64,000 nucleotides of DNA from Pigmentiphaga humi (GTDB lineage Bacteria; Pseudomonadota; Gammaproteobacteria; Burkholderiales; Burkholderiaceae_B): the NCBI RefSeq assembly GCF_900606115.1, contig NZ_UWPJ01000018.1, forward strand, positions 1 through 64,000. The letters run 5' to 3'. The notes below the pieces were generated by a model, which did not search any database, was not told the origin of the DNA, and saw nothing but the letters and a program-made list of their open reading frames with translations. Of this stretch, positions 20,055 through 28,314 are shown one piece after another (positions within the stretch are counted from its first letter, which is position 1; each line of letters starts with the position of its first letter). The position numbers and the translations under genes are program-made.

Positions 20055-20693
20055 ATGAACGTCCTACACCTCGATTCCAGCGCCACCGGCGATGCCTCGA
20101 TCTCCCGCGAACTGAGCGCGGCCGTCGTCCAGGCCTTGCGCCAGGCCGACCCGAGCCTGCGCGTCGCCTACCGCGACCTGGTCGCCCAGCCGCCGGCCCA
20201 CCTGGACGGCAAGCTGCTGCAGTCGCTGCGCCCGCAGCCCGGCGCCGAACCGGCCACCGACGCCGCTTTCCTCAAGGAAACCGCGTACACCGACGAATTG
20301 CTCGGCGAGTTCCTGGCCGCCGATGTCGTGGTCGTGGCCGCGCCCATGTACAACTTCTCCATCCCGTCGCAGCTGAAAGCCTGGATCGACCGCGTGGCCC
20401 AGGCCGGCAAGACCTTCCGCTACACCGCCAACGGCCCCGAGGGCCTGGCCGGGAACAAGAGGGTGATCATCGTTTCTTCGCGGGGCGGCAAGTATGCCGG
20501 CACGGCGATCGAAACCATGCTGGACCACCAGGAATCTTTCCTGCGCGCGGTATTCGGCTTTTTCGGCATTACCGACATCGGCGTCGTGCGCGCCGAAGGC
20601 GTCGCGCTGGGCGAGCAGGCGCGGGCGCAGGCGATCGAACAGGCGCTGGCGCAGGCCAGCCTGCTGGCCGAAGAGCTCAAGGCCGCGGCCTGA
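20055..20693 (+). CDS. azoR: FMN-dependent NADH-azoreductase
   Basis: A 212-residue flavodoxin-like quinone/azo reductase of the AzoR (acyl carrier protein phosphodiesterase) family. These dimeric FMN enzymes reduce quinones and azo compounds with NADH and protect against thiol and quinone stress. Diagnostic segments are LHLDSSATGDASISREL (phosphate binding), APMYNFSIPSQLKAWID and SSRGGKY. The TCTCGGAGAGCACG before ATG 20055 holds the ribosome site (GGAG). Confidence 0.94.
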   Translation: MNVLHLDSSATGDASISRELSAAVVQALRQADPSLRVAYRDLVAQPPAHLDGKLLQSLRPQPGAEPATDAAFLKETAYTDELLGEFLAADVVVVAAPMYNFSIPSQLKAWIDRVAQAGKTFRYTANGPEGLAGNKRVIIVSSRGGKYAGTAIETMLDHQESFLRAVFGFFGITDIGVVRAEGVALGEQARAQAIEQALAQASLLAEELKAAA

Positions 20694-20706
20694 GGAGGCC
20701 TGCGCG

Positions 20707-21609
20707 TCAGCTCCGGGTCGCATACAGCAGCAGGACCAGGCCCGCGACCACCCATGCCATGCCCCAGCGCTCGCGCGGGCTGGCATGCTGCGCGAAGATC
20801 CGGCGCGAGGCAATCTGGGCGAACAGGACTTCGACCAGGCCCAGCGTGCGCACATTGGCCGCCGACGTGAGCGCGAAGCCGATATACCAGCACTGCGATG
20901 CGAATGCGCCCATGAATCCGGCCGGCAGCGAAGTGCGCCAGGCCTGCAGTACGCCGCGCAGCACGTCGCGGCGGAACAGGCACTGCCACACCACCAGCGC
21001 GCCGGTCTGCATGACCAGCCCCACGACCAGCGCCGTGCTGGCGCGCAGGACGAACGAGCCGCTCTCCAGCGAGACGATGGAGCCGCGGAAAGCGACGGCG
21101 GACAAGGCGAAGCACGCGCCGGAGGCAATGCCCAGCAGCGCCGGCCGCCAGTTGCCGCCCGCCCCCGCGCCCGGCCGCCACGACATGATGATCACTCCCC
21201 CCGTCGCGACGACGACCGCGCAAGCGCCCAGCGCGGTGAGCGGGTCTCCCAGTACCAGCACCGCGAACACCGCCACCAGCAGCGGTTCGGTCTTCACATA
21301 GACCGTGCTCAGTGCGAAGTTGCGCAACTGCATGGTGGCCAGCATCAGCACCGTCGCCACGATCTGCAGCACCGCGCCGGCCGCCGCGAACAGCAGGAAC
21401 TGCCCATGCAGGCGCGGCAGCGCCTCCCCGCCCACCGCCACGACCATCGACAGGAACAGCACGGCGAACGGCAAGCCGTACAGGAACCTGACCTGAGCGG
21501 CGCCGAGCGTGCCCAGGGTTTCGGTCAACCGGTGCTGCATGGTGTTGCGCGCGGTCTGCGCGGCGGCGGCGATCAGAGTGGCGGGGATCCAGAGCAGGGA
21601 AATATCCAA
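20707..21609 (-). CDS. EamA/DMT-type transporter
   Basis: A 300-residue inner-membrane protein with about ten hydrophobic helices in two EamA-like halves. The first half ends around GVIIMSWRPG. Drug/metabolite transporters of this type export amino acids, nucleotides or drugs; the substrate cannot be told. The only start in frame before the first helix is a TTG at 21609, with no strong ribosome site. It is convergent with azoR, with 13 bases between the stops. Confidence 0.85.
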   Translation of the reverse strand: MDISLLWIPATLIAAAAQTARNTMQHRLTETLGTLGAAQVRFLYGLPFAVLFLSMVVAVGGEALPRLHGQFLLFAAAGAVLQIVATVLMLATMQLRNFALSTVYVKTEPLLVAVFAVLVLGDPLTALGACAVVVATGGVIIMSWRPGAGAGGNWRPALLGIASGACFALSAVAFRGSIVSLESGSFVLRASTALVVGLVMQTGALVVWQCLFRRDVLRGVLQAWRTSLPAGFMGAFASQCWYIGFALTSAANVRTLGLVEVLFAQIASRRIFAQHASPRERWGMAWVVAGLVLLLYATRS

Positions 21610-21786
21610 GGGCGATGGCCTGATGAAGGTCCCCCCGCGCGCTGACGCGTGCCCAGCATGGTGGGCCCCCAGCCGCTGGATCGGGGAACTGAGATGGAGA
21701 GGAGAGGTGCGATGATACCTTGGCCGCCTCCAAGACGAACGGGCGCAAAAAGCCTACAGTGCGGGGTTCACGTTTTTCGCGTCATC

Positions 21787-22977
21787 ATGGCTTCGATGTC
21801 CCCCTCTTCCCTCGTCCGGCCGACGCTGCTGATCGCCGGCATCATGCTGATCGCCTCCAACCTGCGCGCGCCCGTCACAGGCGTGGCGCCCGTCCTGGAC
21901 ATGCTTCGCGCCGACCTGGGCCTGAGCGCCGCCGCGGCGGGCATGCTGACCACCCTGCCGCTGCTGGCCTTCGCCGCCGTCTCGCCCCTGGCCGCCATCG
22001 TGGCACGGCGCACGGGGCTGGAGCGTGCCTTGCTGGGCGCCCTGCTGGCCCTGCTGGCCGGGCTGTGCCTGCGCTCCGCGGGCAGCACCTGGGCGCTGTT
22101 CGCCGGCACGATCGCGATCGGCAGCGGCATCGCGTTCGGCAACGTCCTGCTGCCCAGCCTCGTCAAGCGCGACTTTCCCCAGCGGATCGCCACGCTGACC
22201 AGCAGCTATGCGCTGGTCATGGGCATTGCCTCGGGCGCCGCTTCGTTCGTCGCCGTGCCGCTGGCGAACTGGCAGGCCGGGCCGGGATGGCCGCTGGCGC
22301 TGTTCGCTCCGGCGCTGCTGGTCGTGCTGAGCCTGGCGGTATGGCTGCCCAGCTGCCGCGCGGGCCGGCGTCCCGTTCCTTTGAGCGCCGACTCGGCCGC
22401 CCCGCGCCAGGCCATCTGGAAATCGTGGCTGGCCTGGCAGATCACCCTATTCCTGGGCATCAACTCGCTGATCTACTACAGCGTGGCCGGCTGGCTGCCG
22501 TCCATGCTCCACGATGCCGGCTATTCCGCAACGGAAACCGGCTCCATCCACGGCCTGCTGCAACTGGCTTCGGCCGTCGCCGGGCTGCTGCTCATACCCT
22601 TGATGCGGCGCATGCGCGACCAGCGCGCGCTGGCCTGCGGGGTCGCGATGTTCTCGGTGCTGGGGCTGTCCGGATTGCTGCTCGCTCCGCAATGGGCCAC
22701 GCTGTGGACGCTGTCCTACGGCTTCGGCAGCGGCGCGTCCATCATTCTGGGATTGGCGTTCGTGAGCCTGCGCGCGCGCGACGCCTTGCAGGCAGCGGCG
22801 CTGTCGGGCATGGCCCAGGCCCTGGGCTACCTGCTGGCGGCGGGCGGGCCCACCGCCATCGGCGCCCTGCACGACAGCACCGGCGGCTGGACCGCCGCCT
22901 TGGCGGCCTGCATTGTCTGCGCCTGCGCCCAGATCGGCTTCGGCCTGGGCGCGGGCCGCAACCGCCACGTGGGATAG
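21787..22977 (+). CDS. Major facilitator transporter, CynX/NimT type
   Basis: A 396-residue transporter with about twelve membrane helices. Its N-terminus (LLIAGIMLIASNLRAPVTGVAPVLDML) is typical of the CynX/NimT subfamily, which includes putative cyanate and 2-nitroimidazole transporters. Start ATG 21787 is preferred because the first helix follows directly; longer in-frame starts add a non-conserved charged leader. It is divergent from the EamA gene. The substrate is unknown. Confidence 0.87.
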   Translation: MASMSPSSLVRPTLLIAGIMLIASNLRAPVTGVAPVLDMLRADLGLSAAAAGMLTTLPLLAFAAVSPLAAIVARRTGLERALLGALLALLAGLCLRSAGSTWALFAGTIAIGSGIAFGNVLLPSLVKRDFPQRIATLTSSYALVMGIASGAASFVAVPLANWQAGPGWPLALFAPALLVVLSLAVWLPSCRAGRRPVPLSADSAAPRQAIWKSWLAWQITLFLGINSLIYYSVAGWLPSMLHDAGYSATETGSIHGLLQLASAVAGLLLIPLMRRMRDQRALACGVAMFSVLGLSGLLLAPQWATLWTLSYGFGSGASIILGLAFVSLRARDALQAAALSGMAQALGYLLAAGGPTAIGALHDSTGGWTAALAACIVCACAQIGFGLGAGRNRHVG

Positions 22978-23013
22978 CGCACGGCCGGTGCCAGGTCCCG
23001 CATCGACGGGCCG

Positions 23014-23925
23014 TCAGCCTTCCGCCCAGTGCTCGGCGCGCAGCGTGACCGCCATGGCGGCCGTCGTCCCCGGCGCTACCTCCAGCAGGTCGTCCCACAC
23101 TCTCGCGGTCTCGATGCAGATCATGTCCTGCCAGGCATCGGGGGCGAATTGCGACAACCGCAGAGATTTGTCCACCCAGGGATTCCACACCACCGCCGAG
23201 CGGGACGCGTGCGCCTCGATGTGCAGGGTACGGCGCCAGCCGGGATCGGCAATCGCGATGGGCTGGGCGATGCCGGTGTAGATGCGGTCGGTCTCGGCAT
23301 CGATCGCCAGCGTCCCGTGCTGCGCGAACGTGTTCCAGCCACGCAGCGTGTCGACGTAGGCAGCGCCGTCCAGCCCTTCCACGGCGACCTTGCGCACATC
23401 GCTGACCGCGAAATACGTATGCAGCGCCTGGCTGATCACGAGCGGCTCCGCACCCAGGTTGCGAGTGGAGAGCGTCAGCGTCAGCGCGTCGTCCAGGACG
23501 ATTTCCAGCGTCAATCGCGCGGCGTGGGGCCAGGCGGGGGCTCCCTGGGGCAGGTCGAGTTCCAGCAGCAGGCGGGCGGCGTCGCCCCGCGTACCCGACT
23601 CGGCCTCGCGCCAGTCCCATTCACGCGCAAAGCCGTGCGCGGGCGGCGCATTGCCGTCCGCAACCATGGCACGTACCGCGCCGGGATTGCGTTCGAGCTG
23701 TCCGAACCAGGGCCAGCATACCGGCACGCCGCCACGCAGCGACTTGCCGCGGCGGAACTCGGCGTGATCGCTCAGCCATACCACCGGCTGCCGCCCATGC
23801 GGCGTATAGCGCAAGACTTGCGCGCCCTGGCGCGCAACGAGCGCCTCGCCATGGCGGGACACCAGGCGCCAGCACGGCAATTCGCCCACCGTCAGCGCCT
23901 CGACCTTGCACACGGGCTCGCTCAT
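23014..23925 (-). CDS. D-hexose-6-phosphate mutarotase (YeaD-like aldose 1-epimerase)
   Basis: A 303-residue galactose-mutarotase-fold enzyme of the glucose-6-phosphate 1-epimerase family (YeaD). It interconverts anomers of hexose 6-phosphates. Recognisable segments are LRGGVPVCWPWFG near residue 64, PPAHGFAREWDW with a catalytic His near residue 96, and ALHTYFAVSD. It starts six bases after the end of the siderophore-interacting protein gene, so it is likely cotranscribed with it, although no functional link is obvious. Confidence 0.9.
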   Translation of the reverse strand: MSEPVCKVEALTVGELPCWRLVSRHGEALVARQGAQVLRYTPHGRQPVVWLSDHAEFRRGKSLRGGVPVCWPWFGQLERNPGAVRAMVADGNAPPAHGFAREWDWREAESGTRGDAARLLLELDLPQGAPAWPHAARLTLEIVLDDALTLTLSTRNLGAEPLVISQALHTYFAVSDVRKVAVEGLDGAAYVDTLRGWNTFAQHGTLAIDAETDRIYTGIAQPIAIADPGWRRTLHIEAHASRSAVVWNPWVDKSLRLSQFAPDAWQDMICIETARVWDDLLEVAPGTTAAMAVTLRAEHWAEG

Positions 23926-23931
23926 CGCGCG

Positions 23932-24756
23932 TCAGTCCTCGTGGCGGTCGTGGGTCGCGGCCGCGCCCTGCTTCCAGTAGCCCGCCGCCTTGATCCATTC
24001 CTTGGGGACCTGCCAGTTCTCCACCAGTACCTGGCGCACGCGCTTGGCCACGCCCGACTCTGCCGCCACCCATGCATACCAGTCCCCCGCGGGCTTGGGC
24101 AGCGCCGCAACGGCTGCCGTCAACAAGCCGGGATCGCCGGCCCGGGCGCCCTGGCGGTGCAGCCAGGTGACCTGCACCTCGGCGCGGGTCTCGAACACCT
24201 GCTCCTCCTGGGCGTTCTCGACCTCGGCCACGACCCGCACAGGCGCTCCCGCGGGGAGTTCCTCGAGCCGCCGGGCGATCGCCGGCAAGGCGGTCTCGTC
24301 GCCCACCAGCAGGTAGCCGTCGAAATCCCCCTCCATCACGAACGAGCCGCGCGGGCCGCCGATGCCGAGGTACTGGCCGACGCGGGCCTGCTCTGCCCAT
24401 TCGGCGGCCGGGCCGTCGCCGTGCAGCGCGAATTCGATATCCAGCTCGCCGGCGGACGCGTCATAGCGCCGCGGCGTGTAGTCGCGCGCCGGCGGACGCG
24501 GCTGGCCCTCCGGGAACACCATGCCATTGGGGCCGGGGGTCGGGACGACGGGGCGTTCCTGGCCCGGGCCGGGAAAGAACACCTTGATGTGGTCGTCGTG
24601 GGCCGCGCTGGCAAAGCCCTCCAGGTCGTCACCCTTGAGCGTGACGCACAGCAGGCGCGGCGTGACGTGCTTGACCGCGCTGACCTGCAGCAGGCGGAAC
24701 TTCAACTCGTGGCGGACGCGGCGGGCCGCGCGTTCAATCTTTTTTTCCATTTTCAT
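23932..24756 (-). CDS. Siderophore-interacting FAD/NADPH ferric reductase
   Basis: A 274-residue SIP/ViuB-family flavoprotein that reduces ferric siderophores in the cytoplasm (YqjH type). The FAD site is the RDYTPRRYD segment (about 92-100). The NAD(P)H domain has YLLVGDETALPAI and WVAAESGVAKRVR, and the C-terminus has the typical YWKQG. Its start lies within the 3' end of padR (23-base overlap), so the two are translationally linked. The same pairing is known in E. coli as yqjH with the PadR regulator yqjI. Confidence 0.93.
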   Translation of the reverse strand: MKMEKKIERAARRVRHELKFRLLQVSAVKHVTPRLLCVTLKGDDLEGFASAAHDDHIKVFFPGPGQERPVVPTPGPNGMVFPEGQPRPPARDYTPRRYDASAGELDIEFALHGDGPAAEWAEQARVGQYLGIGGPRGSFVMEGDFDGYLLVGDETALPAIARRLEELPAGAPVRVVAEVENAQEEQVFETRAEVQVTWLHRQGARAGDPGLLTAAVAALPKPAGDWYAWVAAESGVAKRVRQVLVENWQVPKEWIKAAGYWKQGAAATHDRHED

Positions 24757-25330
24757 TTCCGGAATCGGTTGCGGGACGGGCGGACGAAGCGCCCAGGATT
24801 TCGGCGGTCGCCCGCCTCAGGATGGCGGCGATGCGCACGGCCTCGCCTCCCTCACAGGCGCCGGCCTGGTGCAAAGCCTGCTTGAGCGCATAGCGCGCCA
24901 GCATCAAATCTTCGGGCGTGCCCGGCGCGATGGAGTCCAGGCGGTCTTCCCCCTCGAACACGCGGCGCACCTGCGCCATCCGCGCGCCCACGCGCTCCAG
25001 GTCGTCCAGGATGCGCGCGGCCTGGCCGCGACGGCTTGCCAGGTGCGCGCTGCCCTCGCCCGTCAAGCGGTAGCGCTTTTTGGCGCCCTCCACGCTGACC
25101 GTGGCGAGGCCGACGTCTTCCAGGTAGGCGAGCGCCGGATACACCATGCCCGAACTCGGGCTGTAAAACCCCGAAGAACGCTCGGACAAACACTTGATCA
25201 GCTCATAGCCGTGGCGCGGCTGCTCTTCCAGCAGCGCCAGCAGGATGAGCTGCAGGTCTTCCGCCGCAAGCTTGCGGCCGGAACGCATGCCCAGGCCTCG
25301 GCCGCGGGCACCTGCTTCATTGCGTAGCAT
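24734..25330 (-). CDS. PadR-family transcriptional regulator (YqjI-like)
   Basis: A 198-residue PadR winged-helix regulator. The HTH begins at ILLALLEEQPRHGYELIKCL and continues through SGMVYPALAYLEDVGL. A helical C-terminal dimerisation part follows. Start ATG 25330 has GGAGG seven bases upstream. E. coli YqjI is a nickel-responsive repressor of the adjacent ferric reductase; the His-rich nickel-binding tail of YqjI is not present here, so the signal may differ. An AT-rich repeat array just upstream (25370-25401) is the likely autoregulatory operator. Confidence 0.9.
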   Translation of the reverse strand: MLRNEAGARGRGLGMRSGRKLAAEDLQLILLALLEEQPRHGYELIKCLSERSSGFYSPSSGMVYPALAYLEDVGLATVSVEGAKKRYRLTGEGSAHLASRRGQAARILDDLERVGARMAQVRRVFEGEDRLDSIAPGTPEDLMLARYALKQALHQAGACEGGEAVRIAAILRRATAEILGASSARPATDSGNENGKKD

Positions 25331-25369
25331 GACGACCTCCGGTCGCCAGCCGAACAAGGCCAGCGAAGT

Positions 25370-25401
25370 TATCTTAAGATCTATCTAAAAACATATCTTA
25401 A
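25370..25401. promoter_or_regulatory. Phased TATCTTAA operator array before padR
   Basis: Three octamers lie exactly 12 bases apart: TATCTTAA at 25370, TATCTAAA at 25382 and TATCTTAA at 25394. The first is part of a perfect 10-bp palindrome ATCTTAAGAT at 25371-25380. The block is 40-69 bases upstream of the padR start, where an autoregulatory site would be expected. Confidence 0.65.
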
Positions 25402-25726
25402 AACATAAAATCGTTCGACGCCAGTGCTTGTCACACTTTGTACATTTATCCAAGATTTCTGTGGAAAAGCCTGGGGAAAGCCCGGATCCGGCCCGTGCAA
25501 ACCCGCATCAAACCTGGGTTTGAGGTTCCTGGGTCAATGCTTGAGCAGTCCCTCCTTCCGGCCCGCGCCACAAGGACACATCCGTCGCTTGCGCGGCCCG
25601 ACACGGTAGAAACCCGGACTTATCCCCGCCTATTGTGGATAAAGCTGGGGACGGCCATGGGACAGTCCCTCGCAAACCCCGTTCCAGCGCGGCCGCGGGT
25701 AGGCCGATGAAAAAATGGGCACGCCC
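25402..25726. other. Gene-free region with two DnaA-box-like direct repeats
   Basis: No convincing coding region in about 320 bases. Two related ~35-base units start at 25446 (TTATCCAAG ... TGTGGAAAA ... CTGGGGA) and 25620 (TTATCCCCG ... TGTGGATAA ... CTGGGGA). The TGTGGATAA at 25634-25642 is a perfect DnaA box on the minus strand. The convergent side is the 3' end of mgtC. Confidence 0.55.
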
Positions 25727-26443
25727 CTATTCCGACAGGCTCGGCGCCCAGAACACCTGCGCGATCGCGGCATTGGCGCTCAGCTTGGCGACCAGGCTGT
25801 CCAATTCCACGCCGTCCAGCGATGTCGCCATCGGCGTGGCCCGGATCTCGATTTCATCTTCGCCGAAAGGCAGCACCTCGAGGTCGGCCAGCGGCAGGCT
25901 GGCAGCCTCGAGTTCCCGTTCGAGCGCGGCTAGTGCCTCGGCGCGATTCGCCGTACCGGTCATCACGTGGATGAGCGCGGTGAATTCCGACGAGGAGATG
26001 TCCACGGGCTTGCGATTGAACGTATTGACCACCGGCCGCAGCAGCGTGTTGGCGGCCAGCACGAAGACAGTCGCCATGATCGCCTCGGCAATCAGGTCGG
26101 CGCCCGCGCAACTGCCTATGGCGGCCGATCCCCACAGCGTTGCCGCGGTATTCAGCCCGCGCACGTTGCCCTCTTCGCGCATGATCACCCCCGCCCCCAG
26201 GAAACCGACGCCCGACACCACATAGGCGGCCACGCGCACCGTGCCGTCCGGGCCGGCCACGCGCGCCGCCATATCGACGAAAATGGCCGCCCCCAGCGCG
26301 ACCAGTACGTTGGTGCGCAGGCCCGCGGTGCGCTGGCGGAACTGCCGCTCCAGCCCTACCAGCGCGCCGAGCACGAATGCCGTCGCGAGGCTGACCAGCG
26401 AGTCCAGCAACTCCATCGTTTGCAGGTTGGCGAGTGCCTTCAT
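25727..26443 (-). CDS. mgtC: MgtC/SapB-family membrane protein
   Basis: A 238-residue protein with four or five N-terminal membrane helices and a soluble C-terminal domain of ACT-like type. The core VGLERQFRQRTAGLRTNVLV (about 29-48) and SGVGFLGAGVIMREEG are hallmarks. MgtC proteins support growth in low Mg2+ and survival in macrophages, in Salmonella by inhibiting F1Fo ATP synthase. Here it follows a small ORF and a long leader that may sense Mg2+. The start is ATG 26443. Confidence 0.92.
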   Translation of the reverse strand: MKALANLQTMELLDSLVSLATAFVLGALVGLERQFRQRTAGLRTNVLVALGAAIFVDMAARVAGPDGTVRVAAYVVSGVGFLGAGVIMREEGNVRGLNTAATLWGSAAIGSCAGADLIAEAIMATVFVLAANTLLRPVVNTFNRKPVDISSSEFTALIHVMTGTANRAEALAALERELEAASLPLADLEVLPFGEDEIEIRATPMATSLDGVELDSLVAKLSANAAIAQVFWAPSLSE

Positions 26444-26537
26444 GGCCTTTCCTTCGTTTTTTTATCGTGGTGTGTGCCGGCCACGCATGCCGGCCCCGGG
26501 GGATGATGCGCTCCCGGGATGACAACCGTGCAAGCCC

Positions 26538-26849
26538 CTAGTGCAGCCGCTCGTACTGCACGCGGTGGATGGCGGGATGCCGCCCCAGGCCGAGCGCGAG
26601 CGCGTTGAGCGCGGCGCGCCGCCCCGGCGGGCAGTCGAGCGTCACCGACATGCGGTGGTCGGGATGCAGGCCGCCCGCGCAGGCCACGCGTATCTGCGAG
26701 ATGCGCAGATCGTGCCGCGATAGTTCGGCATGCAGGTGCTGGCGCAAGCGGTCGAGCCGCGGCTCGGTGCTAAACACGGTCAGGCGATACTGGTTGGCGC
26801 CGCGCCGGAATCCGCCGCTCCAAACGCCAAAAAAACGGGCGAAACGCAT
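26538..26849 (-). CDS. Small ACT-like protein preceding mgtC
   Basis: A 103-residue basic protein of unknown function. After an Arg/Gly-rich start it has a pattern that resembles the ACT-like C-terminal domain of MgtC proteins: YRLTVFSTEP, a helix RLDRLRQHLHAEL, a strand RISQIRVACAG, then MSVTLDCPP and a second helix. It has a strong ribosome site (GGGAGGCC before ATG 26849) and is 94 bases upstream of mgtC, so the two are likely one transcript. The domain assignment is inference from the alternating strand/helix pattern. Confidence 0.65.
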   Translation of the reverse strand: MRFARFFGVWSGGFRRGANQYRLTVFSTEPRLDRLRQHLHAELSRHDLRISQIRVACAGGLHPDHRMSVTLDCPPGRRAALNALALGLGRHPAIHRVQYERLH

Positions 26850-27080
26850 GATGGCCTCCCGGCAAAAAAGGAAGACGACCTATGCGGCAAACGCCACCCC
26901 TGTCGTGAAGAGAGGCGGAAAGATGAAGTGCGGGAATCCCGCGTTCGGGCGGGCTGGGGACACTGCATCCTGGCTGGGCAGGATGCGGCGGACAAGGCTG
27001 CGGACCTGCTCAGGCGACGTTTGCCGTATAGGCGTAGGAACTGCCGTCGTTATCCACGACTTGCCTCGATGAATGCTGAA
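26850..27080 (-). promoter_or_regulatory. Long structured leader of the mgtC transcript
   Basis: If the promoter at 27087-27115 is right, about 230 bases of untranslated RNA precede the first gene. It contains a perfect 8-bp hairpin (GCATCCTG at 26965-26972 with CAGGATGC at 26979-26986), a small GTCGT...ACGAC hairpin near its start, and a candidate 15-codon ORF (GTG at 27057, TGA ending 27010) preceded by GAGG. I see no match to the M-box riboswitch consensus. Confidence 0.45.
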
Positions 27081-27086
27081 GCTGCT

Positions 27087-27123
27087 ATGGTAGCCCGCCT
27101 GGAACCTAGGGGCAACCCTAGGT
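27087..27123 (-). promoter_or_regulatory. Promoter and palindromic operator of the mgtC transcript
   Basis: On the minus strand TTGCCC (27115-27110) and TACCAT (27092-27087) are separated by 17 bases. The -35 lies within a perfect palindrome ACCTAGGGGCAACCCTAGGT (27104-27123; arms of 8, spacer of 4). Its size and ACC...GGT ends resemble MerR-family sites, but the placement over the -35 suggests repression. It may also act on the divergent 27319 gene. Confidence 0.5.
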
Positions 27124-27318
27124 CCGTCCACGCATCCAGCATGCCGGCCGCCACGCGCGCGACAGGCCTCGATGCCGCTGCTGTCGCACGCGTCCAACAG
27201 CGGTGAAAAAGCAGTCCAAATTCCATGCGGCCCGCCTAGACTATGCACACTCGTCCGCCCTGCGGCCGCCCTTCGCCGCCGGGTTTGGCGGTTCGAGCAA
27301 CTTGCGCGTGTCCCGACC

Positions 27319-28314
27319 TTGAAATCCCTGCTTGTCGCCCGCCTTGCCGCGGTCCTCGGCCTGTGCGCGGCGTTTGCCGTTTCCGCCGCCCTCCCCGCCC
27401 CGCCCATCATCGTCCTGAACTCGCTCGATGCCTCGGTCAGCGTCCTCGATCCGGTCACCTACGCCGAGACGCGGCGCATCCCGACCGGCAAGGAGCCTCA
27501 CCACATCTACCTGACGCCGGACGACAAATCCCTGCTCGTGGCCAATGCCGCAAGCGACTCGCTCACCTTCATCGACCCGCTCACCGGCGACGTCCAGCGC
27601 ACGATGACCGGCATCGTCGACCCCTACCAGCTGCGCTTTTCTCCCGACATGAAGTGGTTCGTCACGGCGGCCAATCGCCTGGATCACATCGACATCTACC
27701 AATGGAACGGGCTGGCCGGCTCGGCCGAGCCCAAATTGGCCAGGCGCATCCCCGCCAGCCGCACGCCCAGCCACCTGACCATAGACAGCAAGAGCCGGAA
27801 CCTGTACGTGTCGCTGCAGGACAGCGACCAGTTGACCGCCATCGATCTCGCCACCCAGACTCCGCTCTGGACCATAGGCGTGGGCAAGACGCCTGCCGAC
27901 GTCTACATCACCGCCGACGACCGCTACCTGCTGGTCGCCTTGACCGGTGACAAATACGTCGAGGTCTACGACCTGTCGGTCGCGCCGGCCAGGCTCGCCA
28001 AGCGCATCGAAACCGGCGCCGGCGCCCACGCTTTCCGGGCGCAGGGCGACGGCCGCCACCTGTTCGTCAGCAATCGCGCCGCCAACACCATCAGCCGCAT
28101 CGACCTGCAGTCCATGGGCGTGGTGGACAGCTACCCCGCGCCGGGCGGGCCGGATTGCATGGAGGTGCTGGCCGACGGCAAGACCCTGCTGGTCACCTCG
28201 CGCTGGGCGAAGAAGCTGACCGTGATCGATACCGTGAAGAAGGCCGTGGTGCACCAGACCAAGGTGGGCCGCTCGCCCCACGGCGTCTGGACGCTGTCGC
28301 ATGCGCCCCGGTAG
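27319..28314 (+). CDS. Exported YncE-like seven-bladed beta-propeller protein
   Basis: About 331 residues with a hydrophobic signal sequence (LLVARLAAVLGLCAAFAVSAALPA) and repeated YVTN/YncE-type blades such as GKEPHHIYLTPDDKSLLVAN and KTPADVYITADDRYLLVAL. Such proteins are periplasmic and of varied or unknown function. The start is uncertain: a TTG at 27319 puts a charged residue and then the signal at the N-terminus, while an ATG at 27172 would add 49 residues. The stop overlaps the next gene by 14 bases, so it heads a three-gene cassette. Confidence 0.8.
   Translation: MKSLLVARLAAVLGLCAAFAVSAALPAPPIIVLNSLDASVSVLDPVTYAETRRIPTGKEPHHIYLTPDDKSLLVANAASDSLTFIDPLTGDVQRTMTGIVDPYQLRFSPDMKWFVTAANRLDHIDIYQWNGLAGSAEPKLARRIPASRTPSHLTIDSKSRNLYVSLQDSDQLTAIDLATQTPLWTIGVGKTPADVYITADDRYLLVALTGDKYVEVYDLSVAPARLAKRIETGAGAHAFRAQGDGRHLFVSNRAANTISRIDLQSMGVVDSYPAPGGPDCMEVLADGKTLLVTSRWAKKLTVIDTVKKAVVHQTKVGRSPHGVWTLSHAPR

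Noticed and set aside
25438..25710. Small plus-strand frame in the gene-free region
   Set aside because: It spans the DnaA-box-like direct repeats and shows no protein-like conservation features.
25402..25726. Chromosomal replication origin
   Set aside because: There is one perfect DnaA box and a few weak ones, but no dnaA, dnaN, rpmH or gidA nearby and no AT-rich unwinding region.
26850..27080. M-box or yybP-type metal riboswitch before mgtC
   Set aside because: No match to either consensus could be found by eye. Only generic hairpins are visible.
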